DNA from: Margaritifera margaritifera
Lineage: Eukaryota; Mollusca; Bivalvia; Unionida; Margaritiferidae
NCBI GenBank assembly: GCA_029931535.1
Contig: JAQPZY010001675.1
Location: 7,649,501 to 7,713,500 of the forward strand
Length of the DNA: 64,000 bases
Direction of reading: 5' to 3'
A program made the position numbers and the translations under genes. Numbering within the stretch: position 1 is the stretch's first letter; every line of letters starts with the position of its first letter. Below the pieces are notes generated by a model that made no database searches, was not told the DNA's origin, and worked only from the letters and a program-made list of their open reading frames with translations. Positions 24,120 to 34,806 of this stretch are shown in pieces.

Positions 24120-24836
24120 CTTCCCTTGCTTTAATTTGTACAGTATTTTTCTATTTTTTGTAACCATGAACATATTTGATGACTGATGAGCATCATTGGT
24201 ACAAACTTGAAAACCCTCTATGCCATGGGGCTTTCTGTCAAATTTGGACAAATTCTGTTGAGCAGTTTTTTTTAGAATAAGTCATTAAAGGTTTCTCTAT
24301 TTTTAGAAACAGTGGCCATATTTCATGGAGGATTGACAGAATTTGTAAAAAGTTTGAAATGTCTTCATGCCAGGAAACTGTCAAGTTTGGTAAAATTCAC
24401 TTCTGCAGTTTTGGAGAAGAAGACACATAAAGGTGTCTTACTTTTAGTAATGGCAGCCATATTTGATGATGGTTTGGCAACATTTGTATCAATTTGAAAG
24501 CTCTTCATGCCAGGATGTTTTCTATAATTTTGGTCAGATTTTAGTCAATGTTTTTTTAAAAAGAAGTCATTTAAAGGGTATTTACCGCTTTTAGTAATGG
24601 CAGATCATCATCCTTTGTAATACTTTGAAAGCTCTTCATACCAGTATGCTCTATGTCAAATGTGGTCAAAACTGATCCAGTGACTTTTGAGAAGAAGTTT
24701 AAAATAGCAATTGTTCATGGGTACACGACTGTCGAAGCATGACTTTTGACACATGACAGATAATGCAAAATGGACGCAGGGCCAGGCCATAAGCCCACAT
24801 TGCTTTTTGGACAGGTGAGCTAAAAAAAAAAAAAAA
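24120..24836 (+). repeat. Tandem-array element A: end of a copy with a GTGAGCTAAAA terminus
   Basis: Four or so degenerate monomers of about 143 bp, each with a GGCAGCCATATTTGATG-like phrase and a CTTCATGCCAGGATG-like phrase, are followed by a unique tail ending GGACAGGTGAGCTAAAAAA at 24810-24836. The same tail, diverged, closes element B at 33064. The left end is not defined. Confidence 0.7.
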
Positions 24837-25787
24837 ATTTGAAAAAAATACTGTTGATTAAACACTTTGTGGAGTGCCAGTACCTAAACAAATGAATCAT
24901 GCTGAATGATCTGTGTGGATTTTACAGAAGTTAAAAAGAAAACAGCCATTATAGTATGTATGTTAGTCTAATAATGGTTTTTGGATGAATTTAACTTTTC
25001 ATATACAATTTTACCTACATCTCTCGAACAAGAGGCCCAGAGATTGCTCACCTACTGACATCTGACTAATAACCAAATGCAAGAGCAGTAAGCCAAGAAA
25101 TCTGGATCAGTAGGATGCTTTAAGTTGAAATTTCTTCCAATGCTGTTGATTGCATATGTCATGAAAACAACTGTTCAATGTTCCACTAGTTTTCCTATCT
25201 TCACCCATATCTGATGACACATCAACATCATTTGTCCAATACTGAAAGGTCCCTATACCAGGATGGTTTGTGTCAAAATTGGACAAATTCTATTTGACAT
25301 TTTTCGGAGATAAAGTTGTGTAAATATTTTCTACTTTTGGTGTTGGATTGACATCATTTGTACAAATCTGAAAGCCCTTTATCCCAGGATGTTTTCTGTA
25401 AAGTTTAGACAAATTCTGTTGAGCAGTTATTCAAAAGAAGTTGTTTAAATAATTTTAAGTTTTAGCAACAGTAGCCATATTTTAAGGCAGATTGGCATCA
25501 TTTGTATAAAACTAAAAGACCTCTATGTCAAGATGCTTTCTGTCAAATTTGGTAAAATTTTGTTCAGCATAATTTGTTAAGATGTTTAAAGGATTTTATA
25601 TTTTTAGTAATGGTGGCCATATTTGATGCCAGATCAGCATCATTTGTACAAAATTGAAAGCCATGTATGCCGGGATGCTTTCCATAAAATTTGGTCAAAT
25701 TCAGTTGAGCAGTTTTTGAGAAATCATTTAAATGTTTTACTATTTTTAGTAATGGTAACCATATTTGATGGTGGATTGGTACGTATT

Positions 25788-26010
25788 TGTTTTTTTTTTT
25801 TTTGGGGGGGGGGGATAAAACTAATTTTAATTATGCAATACTTACTTGTCACTATTGCATAACTTTACTTTTCACGACGAAAAACTGTCTGTCTGATGTG
25901 AACACATCCTCCCCTAAAGTGGAGAATTGTCAGCATGGCACAATCCACTCATGCACTTCATATGGTCATGTGCAGAATGGTCATCTTTTTCATAGACAAT
26001 GATTATGCCA
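25788..26010. repeat. 3' inverted terminal repeat of DIRS-like element 2
   Basis: It begins with a T-run and G-run, then AATACTTACTTGTCACTATTG and the block GATGTGAACACATCCTCCCC to GGTCATGTGCAGAATGGTCA. The complement of 31320-31541 matches over about 200 bp with roughly four in five bases identical by eye. Confidence 0.85.
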
Positions 26011-26043
26011 GGACATCAGAGTGGGGTGGGACGAGTGCATTTG

Positions 26044-26150
26044 GCAATAGCGACGGGTAAGTATTGGCTAATTAAAATTAGTTTTACCCCCCTAAAAAAC
26101 TACATTTTAATACCAGCATTAACTTACCCATCGCTATTGCGTAGCTGAAT
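26044..26150. repeat. Internal complementary region (ICR) of DIRS-like element 2
   Basis: The first half, GCAATAGCGACGGGTAAGTA to GTTTTACCCCCC, is the complement of the outer edge of the 3' terminal repeat (about 25795-25855). The second half, AGCATTAACTTACCCATCGC to TAGCT, is the complement of the outer edge of the 5' terminal repeat (about 31490-31540). The two halves abut, so the ICR reads as a joined copy of the two element ends. In DIRS-1 such a region is thought to template circularisation of the replication intermediate. Confidence 0.8.
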
Positions 26151-26209
26151 TTGTGAGTTGTAGGTTGATGTTGTTAACCTGATCAAAAACAGAGAAAAAT
26201 GGAATGTAC

Positions 26210-27262
26210 TCACCGTTGAGAGAGAGGCCCATATTTTAGAATGTTGGTGTCTCTCTGGGCCTCATGTTGTGCCTCAACGATGGGTTCCCGAGAAAAAATG
26301 CATGCGCTATGTTGTGCTAACGAGCAGAGGTAAAAGGAGGAGAATGTGGTATGGGAAAGCCAAAATGCTGCCTTCATGACGTCCTCCAAGCAGGAGTGAT
26401 TACAGTATGCCCATGAGGCAGCAATGGGTCCAACCTCATGGACTTTTAGTTTCATAAGGGAAAGGTCTCAATCAATAAGGGACTGATACGCTCTTTTGAT
26501 GTGGTGACAATCCACTATGAGTTAGTGGCAGCCAAAATGTCTATGGAACCATTAAGAGGAAGGAAAAGACATTTCCTACCCTTTGTTTTTCTTTTGGAGG
26601 CATTAAGATAGAAACAGAGGGCCCTCACTGGGTGTAAGAGTCTATCTTGATCATCCCCAGCACAGATTTAACTAAGACGGGGGATTTCTACAGGTAGTGG
26701 AGCTACTGAAGGTAACTGATTTTTAGCTAAAAATGCCAGTTGATGAAGAAGAGAAAGGGAATCATAATTCCCATTAAACTGGAGTGTCGACAGACAAGGC
26801 ATGAATCTCACTTCGTCTTCTCAGTGATGCTAGGGTAAGTAAAAACACCGTCTTAAGTGTGAGGTCAGGAAAGGAAGCCTCACTCAATGGTTCATAGGGG
26901 TTTTTGGTTAAAGACCACAAAACACAAGAAAGATTCCATCTGGGCGTAAGAGAGCGGGAGACAGGTCTCTGAAGCTCAAAATACTTAATAAGATCGGCAA
27001 GGTGTGAATCCGAACTGATTGCAGTGCTCTGAGAGAACTTAAGTGTGTTGGAAATGTCCACTCTATAGCCCTTGATAGTGGATACTGAACATATTTTGTT
27101 CTCAAACAGGAACAAAAGGAAATCAACAGATGTTACAGAGGGACAGCTAGGATCAACATGTTTCCTACTGCACCAATCACTGAAGATTCTGCCCCTGGCA
27201 TCACAGACCTTGGATGTAGAAGCTCTCCTGGCCTGAATGGTGCAACTGGCAACTCGGCCCAA
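26210..27262 (-). pseudogene. Tyrosine recombinase of DIRS-like element 2
   Basis: The N-terminal half reads SVTSVDFLLFLFENK, then STIKGYRVDISNTLKFSQ and LIKYFELQRPVSRSLTPRW, followed by LKTVFLLTLASLRRRSEIHA, which carries the first catalytic Arg. After a stop the C-terminal half continues with LHPVRALCFYLNASKRKTKG, then HEVGPIAASWAYCNHS and SSFYLCSL. The family's HxxR pair appears as HEVG, so the second Arg is lost, while the nucleophilic Tyr in FYL is kept. In DIRS elements this enzyme, rather than a DDE integrase, joins the DNA to the target. At least two stops or frameshifts are present. Confidence 0.8.
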
Positions 27263-27472
27263 AAACTTGTTCTGGCAGAGAGATCACTTGAGAATGTGTG
27301 GGCTGTTGTGGAGGAGGGATCCCCCGTGTTGTGACAGAAGATCCCTCCTGTGAGGTAGAGACCATGGTCAATCAAACAACAACTCTAGAAGATCATTGAA
27401 CCACAATTGCTGGGACCACAGTGGGGCAATGAGAATGATCTGAGCAGTCAGAATGGTGGGAAGGCTATGTGA

Positions 27473-27990
27473 TTAGCCAATTCCACTGGAGGTTGAAGGC
27501 ATCCACTGCCCTTGCTCTCTGGTCCGGGACTGGAGAAATGTAAAAGGGAAGTCTGTTGTTGAGCCTGTCACAAACAGGTCCACCAGAAGTCTTCCCCACA
27601 GTGTGAAAAAGAACTCTGTTACAGAGCAGTGAAGAGACCATTCCATGAGGACAGCTCTGCCTAGTTTGGAAAGGCTGTCCGCTAATACATTCTTCTTTCC
27701 CAAAATGTGGTGAACTCGGAGGGTGATGTTCTCTGAGGTGGCCCAGCAGAGGCGGTTACAGACCCCCATGCAAAGAGAAGATGCACGTGTGCCTCCCTGA
27801 GATCGGAGATACGCTACGACAGATGTGTTGTCTGAGGAGACCATGACACATCGACCCCTTACTCTGTTGATTCACCCTTGCAACGCTAGAGATACTGCTT
27901 TTATTTCTAGGTTGTTGATGTGGAGGGACGATTCGGCCAGAGTCCAAAGACCCTGGAGAATTACGTCCTCTGGCTGTAAATGAGTGCCCC
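27473..27990 (-). pseudogene. RNase H domain of DIRS-like element 2
   Basis: SSLHINNLEIKAV-type sequence near 27900-27935 supplies the first acidic residues. The stretch VSSDNTSVVAYLRSQGGTR has the second aspartate, and HHILGKKNVLADSLSKLGR the C-terminal block with its His and Asp. A frame change separates the first part from the second. Active-site residues are better kept here than in element 1. It follows the RT and precedes the recombinase, the standard DIRS order. Confidence 0.8.
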
Positions 27991-28718
27991 AGCTGGAATC
28001 TGATGTGTTGGTGAACAGATGGGAGGGTCAGGTGCATGCATGGGAACCCCCAATTCATCCACCAGCGTAAATGGTGATGAAAAACTGGTCATAGAGGGAT
28101 TGGGGTTGATAGAGAATAAGTGTGGTTTCCACCTTGTGAGAAAGAGGAACTGTAGAGGGTGCATATGGAGATGTTCCAAGGGAACCAAGTCTGCAGTGGC
28201 GTTCAAGGTTCCCGATAGAGATAGGTAAACATGAGCAGACAATGATATTTTTGCTCTTAGCACCTCTAAGAGTGAAAGGATTCGATCTAACTGATCCAGT
28301 GGAACCTGGACTAAGTTCTGGTTTGTGAGGTATTTGCGATGTAGATGAAATATTGGGATGCGCAAATAGGCATCCTGAAGGTTGATGGACACGACCTAAT
28401 CTGACAAAGTGCATTCCGGATTGAAAAGGTGGTCTCCATCTTGAAAGGTTAATCCAGAAGAAACCAGTTTCATACGGAGAGATCAATTATGTTGCAAAAC
28501 TTTCCACCTTTCTTGGTAACCAGCAAGATTCGGGAATAGAATGCGGGAGACTGATCGTTCAGGACCCTCTCGACTGCCCCTTTCTGCAAAAGGGTGTGCA
28601 CCTCCTCCCTCAATTTCACCAGATTGAACTGGTGAAAGAACATGGAGGTCCTTGATAGAGAGGGGGTTGATTCTGAAACTGGAGTTGGTAACCCTCGTTT
28701 ATGATGGAAAGGACCCAC
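27961..28718 (-). pseudogene. Reverse transcriptase of DIRS-like element 2, palm core deleted
   Basis: The first part carries LREEVHTLLQKGAVERVL and SPAFYSRILLVTKKGGKF, the fingers. The second begins MSINLQDAYLRIPIFHLHRK, i.e. motif A with its Asp. It then jumps directly to VPLDQLDRILSLLEVL and LSGTLNATADLVPLEHLH, sequence that normally follows the palm. The motif B and YxDD motif C region is missing, so an internal deletion has removed the catalytic core. Confidence 0.8.
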
Positions 28719-28999
28719 CCATCATACATGATGCTTGACCAAGCCTCTGAAAAGAGGTCTATGCAAGCACCTATGGGGACATTTGAGAGAGGGATGCACG
28801 TCAGAAGAGGGCTTGAGTCCTTAGGGCTGTTCCCCCTCCCTTCCTTCAGTATGAAAAGGAAGGAGGATTATAAAACTTCCTCCGTGGGGGCTCTGCGGCG
28901 ACTTGTGCACAGTGAAACCGACTGACGAGGAGGAGGTCTTGTTTGAGGTTGCAGATTGGACTTGGGCTGCATCTGCTTGAAGAATTTGCCAGATGGCCC

Positions 29000-30700
29000 A
29001 AGGGCAATTCACATCAACATGCTTCCTCACCAACTGTGATGGGCCAGGAGTGGTTGTGAAGGATCAATGCTGATGATCCTGCAAGTCTTGAGAAGCCACA
29101 GTAGAGACAAGTCTCCTGAAGGAGGGTCTCGGCTTCCAGCAGAGCAGCCCTTAGAAGGTCCTTACTGTGGGTAAGTAAGACCTTCGAGGAGTCCAACACA
29201 ATGTCACGGCGGATGTGCAGAAATTCCACCGATAATGCGACTGTGACAGAAAGCGCTTGCCGGGACATTTTGGCCACAACTTCCAGCACTCCATGGCTTC
29301 AATTGTTTTGATGGGAAGGCGTGCCCAGACTCCAGTTGAAATACCCACTTTGGCCAAACTGGCATCCAAGTGGGAAGGTTTAGTAGGCCACTTCGGGGAA
29401 TGTACCTGGTAACTGGTGGTAGAGACCAGGGGTCTCAACATCGAGGGAGGGACAGACTACCTTCGACGTTGCTGAGCGATGTTTTGCCTGCAGAGAAACT
29501 CTGAGAGATTTCCTCTGTCGTGGAGGAATGAGGAAGAAGCAAGAGCTCTGGTTGAGGTTGCGCCCCTGAGATCTTTTCCAGAATGGAAATGATCTTCTTG
29601 GACTGTGCACCAGATGGTTTCAGGCACAAGTCTGCAGGTAAGAGTTGGCAAACTTTGTTTACTGCCTTATCTAAGGACCAGACCTCCTCCTCCTCCACAT
29701 CCAAGTGAGGAATGAATGGGTTTTATAGGAGGCATCAGTTGTGCTGCTTCTACCTCAAATTCATTGGAGTCGACAAGGATAGAGAGGGCATAATCATTAT
29801 TGTCTACCATACTCCAAATCGGAGAGTGGCTGGGCATCACTATGTCCCTTGATTGTGGAGGGAGCATAATAGCACTCTGCGCCACAGCCCATAGTTCAGT
29901 GCGGTGACTAGGGACTGTTGTGCTATGAGTTGCAGATTGGAGACAAGACTGTCTGTCTGCCCTGGATGATGTGATGCCTCTAGCCTCCCGGGTTGATGCC
30001 ACCTGCTGAGGAGGTGATGGCGGGACACAAGTCACAGCATCACCTCTACTATCGGGACAGGGTCCATAGACCAATCCGATCCCTTTCCCCAGTGGGCAGA
30101 CTCCCAATCCTACACAGGATGGGACGATAGAGGGGTGAACTCTGTCCGTACCCTATCTCCATACCATGAGGCCACTGAGAGATAATCGGAGAATACCTCA
30201 TCTTCAACTGATTCATCACTCAGAAGGGTGTGGTGCTGACCCCCCCTCCCCATCAGAAGGGCGAGATGTTACCCCTGAAGTGCTCGGAGCAATGCAGCAC
30301 GTCCCATGTGGGAGGGAGCAACACACTTTCCTAGATATGAGATGTGCAGTGCACCACCTCTCTAATGGGAGAGAGCAACACCCTGCTGAACGTTCAGTCC
30401 CTCCTTCTGGAGGGACCTCACAGGGCACCAAAGTTGGTCCCATATATTCCTGAGACCCGGGAGTGCTCTTCGGGTCAGAAGCCTGCGAGAGAAAAACAGG
30501 AAAATTCCAAAGATGAGCGGGATGGAAGTTTCCTCCGCCCTTAGTAGGTGTGGCTGGAATCAGCTAGATTCCAGGTTTCAGAAGGCCACAATTTGCAAAG
30601 TGCACAACGATTTTTTCATGTGCACTTGGAGCAATTGATGCAGTCTAGATGAGTGTCCCAAGGGCCCTTCTTGTGACTTCACTGAACCACAGACTGTCCT
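29000..30700 (-). pseudogene. gag-like gene of DIRS-like element 2
   Basis: At 30600-30680 the minus strand shows a Cys cluster (WDTHLDCINCSKCT, a stop, then NRCALCKLW) like that of element 1. Further on are an imperfect repeat region (about 30250-30420), an acidic segment, and the stretch VNKVCQLLPADLCLKPSGAQ (near 29630). The 3' part contains IRRDIVLDSSKVLLTHSKDL (29151-29289). Gag proteins package the RNA; the exact role in DIRS is poorly known. Several stops break the frame. Confidence 0.6.
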
Positions 30701-31319
30701 GACATTATTCTGAAAAATGAAATAATGACAATATATTGTAGTGTCACACGTAAACTCACCTGGTTGTATGCAGTGCTTACCAAGTACACCTATGTGTATG
30801 CATGAGGTAAACAACTGAATGAACCGTTGGAATTTACCTGTCTTCTTCCTTTTGGTAGAGTAAGATGTTTCTCACTGTTAAACCTTTTACGGAGGAAAAA
30901 TGTAGACACATGCAATAACAATGTGAAGCGATAGCACAGTCAATTATTAATGTACATGTTGAAGGAAAAATATAAATACTCACTGACTTTATTGGTGGTC
31001 ATGTCAATCTTTCTTTTAGATGGAGAGAGGAATATACTGTCCTCTATGTTAGGCAGAGCCTGTTGTTATTCCTTTAACACAAGGACCTACCCATACCTTA
31101 GTTGAATATTGAAAAGCATGAGTGTACACAAACCCCTAAAGGGTGGGATATATCAGGTAACCTAGTTGGTCCCTTAAAGAACTGAATTCTAAAAGGGGGA
31201 AAGGGTTACAGGCATAGAAATTAAATTATGGAATGGATAGTGTAATACAGAGATTAGAATTAACTGTAGAGGGGAGACCACTAATGTGGTAAACACTCGC
31301 TACAAGCAAATTTGCTCTG

Positions 31320-31541
31320 GTGATGATCTAGGCATAACATCCATACAGCATGCCATCCTTGAAAAAGATGACTGTTCTGCATATGACCACGCGAGGTGCA
31401 TGAGTGGACAGTGTCATACTGACAATTCTCCACTCTGTGGGAGGATGTATTCACATCAAACAGACGGTGGTTTTTCAGCACGAAAAAGTAAAGCTACACA
31501 ATAGCGACGGTTAAGTTATTGCTGCTACATGTATTAAAATC
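31320..31541. repeat. 5' inverted terminal repeat of DIRS-like element 2
   Basis: The inverted copy of 25788-26010. Its outer edge (about 31490-31541) differs from the other repeat's outer edge and is represented separately in the second half of the ICR. The flanking array resumes immediately at ATTGGTATAAATTTTAATGG. Confidence 0.85.
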
Positions 31542-33192
31542 ATTGGTATAAATTTTAATGGTCTTAATGCCAAGGATGCTTTCAGTCAAGTTTGGTTCAT
31601 GGCAGCTATATCTGATGGTGGATCAGCATCATTTGTATAAACTTGAAATGTCTTCATATAATGGTTTATGTTAAGTTTGGTCTATTCTATGAAATATTTT
31701 GGAGAAGTCATTTCATGGTTTTTCTATTTTTATTAACATTGGCTATATCTGATGGCAGATCTGCATAATTTGTATAATTTTGAAGGATCTTCATGCCAGC
31801 ATGCTTCTTTTCATATATGATCAAATTCTGTTCAACAGTTTTGGAGAAGTTGTTGTTAAAGGTTTTCTATGTTTAGTAATGGTAGCCATATTTGATGGTG
31901 GAACAGCATCACTTGTGCAACTTGAATGCCCTCTGTACTAGGATGCTTTCTTTCAAACTTGGTCAAATTCTATTAAGCAGTTTTTCAGAAGTTGATTAAA
32001 GGTTTGTCTACCATTAGTAACTGTCATCATATTTGACAATGGATCAGCATCTTTGGTACAAATGTGAAAGGTCGTGATGCCAGGATCCTTTATATCAAGT
32101 TTCATCAAATTCTATTCAGTGGTTGTGGAGAATAAGTCGTTTTAAGGTTTTTCTGTTTTTAGTAATGGCAGCCATATTTGATGGTAGATCAGCATTATTT
32201 CTACAAAGTTGAAAGGTCTTCATGCCAGGATGCTTTCTGTCAAGTTTGGTCAAATTCTATTCAACAGTTCTGGAGAAGTTGTCATTTAATTTTTTTCTAT
32301 TTAAGTAATGGTGGCCATATTTGATGACAGATCAGCATCAGTTGTACTGACCTGAAAGCCCTCTATGATAGCATGCTTTCTGTCAACTTTGGTCAAATTC
32401 TGTTGAGCAGTTTTTCAGAAGTCATTTAAAGGTTTTTCTCATTTTAGTAACAATGGCTGTATTTAATGATGGATTGGCATCATTTGTACAAATCTGAAAG
32501 ACTTTCATGCCGGGATGCTTTCTGTCAAATATGATCAAATTCTGTGCAGTAGTTTAGGAGAAGTCATTTAAAGTATTTTCTACTTTTAGTAATGATGGCC
32601 ATATTTTATGGCATATCAACATCAGTTGTACAAATATGAAAGCCCTCGCCACCATGATGCTTTCTGTTAAAATGTTTTAAAATTCTAACGAGTGCTTTTT
32701 GAGAAGTTGTTTAAAGGTTATTTTGTTTTTAGTAATGGTGGCCATATTTGATAGTGGATCAGCATCCCTTGTACGAACTTGAAAGGTTATAATGCCTGGA
32801 TGCTTTCTGTCAATATTTGAAAGCAGATCAGCATCACTTGTACAAACATGAAAGATCATCCTGCCAGGATGCTTTTGGCAGCCATAATCAATGGTGGATC
32901 AGCATAATGTGTATAAATTGGAAGGACCTTCATGCCAGGATGCTCTGTGCCAAATGTGGTCAAAATGTGTCCAGTGGGTTTTGAGAAATAAGTAGCAATT
33001 GTTGATGGATGCACAATGCACAACACATAAGTTCCCTTGGCATTATGGCCAAGTGAACTAAAAACTGACTTTAAAACTTTGTCATCTTTTTTCAAAGTCT
33101 ATAAGAAATGCAATTATTCAAGGCCTATAAGTGACTTCTTGCTACTGTATTTGTCTATTTTTATTTAAATAAAATAAGAATTAATGACTTAC

Positions 33193-33267
33193 TCTGGGGG
33201 TGGTGATGGCCTTCTCTCCCGTGACAAGTGGTCTCTGTCATCTCCATGAGACTGGACTGACTGCGGC
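33193..33267 (-). CDS. PRPF4B: PRPF4B exon 3: small linker exon
   Basis: A 75-bp exon between a TTGTTGACCAG acceptor and a GTAAGT donor. Its first base completes a split Arg codon from exon 2, 24 codons follow (residues about 433-456), and its last two bases are completed by exon 4. The peptide contains PQSVQSHGDDRDHLSRERRP and ends SPPP, in keeping with the Ser/Pro/Arg-rich composition around it. Identification rests on splice sites and exact phase agreement with both neighbours rather than on sequence conservation. It might be alternatively included, since skipping it preserves the frame (phase 2 to phase 2). Confidence 0.72.
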
Positions 33268-33440
33268 CTGGTCAACAAAAGGCAATAACATCTATTTGAA
33301 ATAATCTATGTAGCTAAACTCGAGAGAACACGAATCCTTCAAAGGGATTGACAATCTACTGGCCAAAAAGAATTTCCAGGAATCAAGAAAAGACCATTTC
33401 TTCTTTTTAACTGAAACCATCTGGAAGCCATATTGGCTGT

Positions 33441-34806
33441 CAGATCAGCACCATTTTCATTTAAGACCAACTAAACATCATAAAAATTCCTTTGGTGAAA
33501 ACCCCATGTCAATATGACCATCCAATCAGGGTGAGTAGGAAAAACAAGATTTCCAAGATGGCTATCACGGAGGCCATACTGAATGTAAGATTCAGGGCTC
33601 TAAATTAATGCTAATCCGCTATCCCGCAGTTAGTGATTTTGCCGGTCGATCAGTGAAACCCAGCAGTAACTAATCCATTGAGGCAGTGAAAATTACCACT
33701 GGTCACCTAACATAACAGTTAAGAACTTAAGAAGTGGTCATGAGTCAGCGTTCTCCTTAATGGTTAATTGATCTGTTTATTAGGTTAACTGAGTACATAC
33801 CAACATCCTGCAATTGACAATGTACCATAAATGCTTGTGGTGTAAATGGACAGGTTTTAAACACTCATCCACTCATCAAGTAAGTTAGTGTGAGTATTGT
33901 CCAAACAGTGGAACTAGCCTGGTGTACTGCCCCCAAGCACTGATCTCATTATTGATGCTAACAAAATGTATAGAGTCTCAGGCTAGTATTGACCAATTGG
34001 AAAAGGTCGCGTTCGCCAACTCAACAAATAATCCAGAATTATACAGAGCAATGTGTTTTAATAAACATTCAATACATTGTGTGGTGACAACTGTAAACAT
34101 GTGGAAGTATTTGCAAGGTGTGCAGCTGCCACTGAAATGACAGAAATTAGATGATCGCACATTTGATCAAGAGGAGAGACTAAGAAAGTACCAGAAATGC
34201 TGAGCAAATGAGTACAAATGGCTTTAGTATAACCCAGGAAAAGCTGATGTTGTGGACTTTCTGCAATGAGTATTTTGGAGAAATACAAAAGTGCACTGGG
34301 TACATGTACTTCATTTGTTGATGGGCGTAAAAACTTTCATAAATCATCCATGGAATCACACAATGCAAGCTCCCTACACATAATGGCAGAGGGATACCTG
34401 AGTTGGTTCCTCAGAAGCAGAGCAAATTGTGGCATCTTTGAACAAGAGCATCTTGAAGAATCTTGAAGATGTACTTTTAATTTTTCATGAGTTTTGTTCG
34501 TGAAATACAGTTGCTATTGTTTTGAAATTGATGCTAATAAATAATAAATGTCGAGTTAGAAAAACTGAACTGGCTTCTGTTTGATTTTAACAAAATCAGT
34601 GAAATTAAGGGAGGATCACTAAACAATTTATTAAGGTGATCCTGCGGGTTAGTGAAAAGAGTCCCAATTTCGAGCCCTGAAGATCACCTCCATTTCCACT
34701 TAGGACCAACTAAATGTCATAAGAAGTCTTTTCGTGAAAACCCCATGTCAATATGACCACCCATTCAGAAGAAGTAGCAATAAGAAAATTTCCAAGATGG
34801 CCATCA
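33441..34806. repeat. 151-bp tandem repeat interrupted by a hAT-like element
   Basis: A monomer starting near GATCAGCACCATTTTCATTT (33441) restarts at GATCACCTCCATTTCCACTT (34682). Both share GGTGAAAACCCCATGTCAAT-like and TTTCCAAGATGGC phrases. Removing the insertion at 33593-34679 restores a tandem pair with a period of 151 bp. Confidence 0.75.
33593..34679. mobile_element. hAT-like non-autonomous element with CAGGGCTC termini
   Basis: The left end CAGGGCTCTAAATTAATGC and the right end, read inward as CAGGGCTCGAAATTGGGACTC, form short inverted repeats typical of hAT elements. AAGAT occurs at 33587-33591 and 34680-34684, giving a 5-bp duplication if one extra T at the left junction is allowed. 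The interior has an open frame of 72 codons without recognisable domains. The element sits in intron 2 of PRPF4B. Confidence 0.7.

Larger units (their letters stand above)
25788..31541 (-). mobile_element. DIRS-like YR retrotransposon 2 with ITRs and ICR
   Basis: This 5.75-kb element has inverted terminal repeats at 25788-26010 and 31320-31541. On the minus strand it carries gag (30700-29000), RT (28718-27961), RNase H (27990-27473) and a tyrosine recombinase (27262-26210). An internal complementary region lies at 26044-26150, exactly where DIRS-1-type elements carry one, just inside the right-hand (3') repeat. It interrupts a monomer of the surrounding 143-bp array. All genes are broken. It lies in PRPF4B intron 3, in the sense orientation of the gene. 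Confidence 0.9.
25027..33064 (+). mobile_element. Tandem-array element B, split by a DIRS insertion
   Basis: The left end is AACAAGAGGCCCAGAGATTG with GCTCACCT soon after. The right end is CCAAGTGAACTAAAA at 33050-33064. Between them run 143-bp monomers: about four before the DIRS insertion (25190-25787) and about ten after it (31542-33000). The ends and internal array resemble the array-bearing non-autonomous elements common in bivalves (from memory; class uncertain, possibly Helitron-related). No protein is encoded. Monomer spacing checked at 31884, 32171, 32314, 32598 and 32741 gives 143 bp or about twice that. Confidence 0.7.

Noticed and set aside
30166..30544. Plus-strand frames of 66-95 codons
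   Set aside because: Complement of the DIRS gag region, whose minus-strand order matches the family.
31542..33000. CRISPR-like array
   Set aside because: Units are 143 bp, diverged along their full length and contiguous, with no alternation of constant repeats and unique spacers; the genome is eukaryotic.
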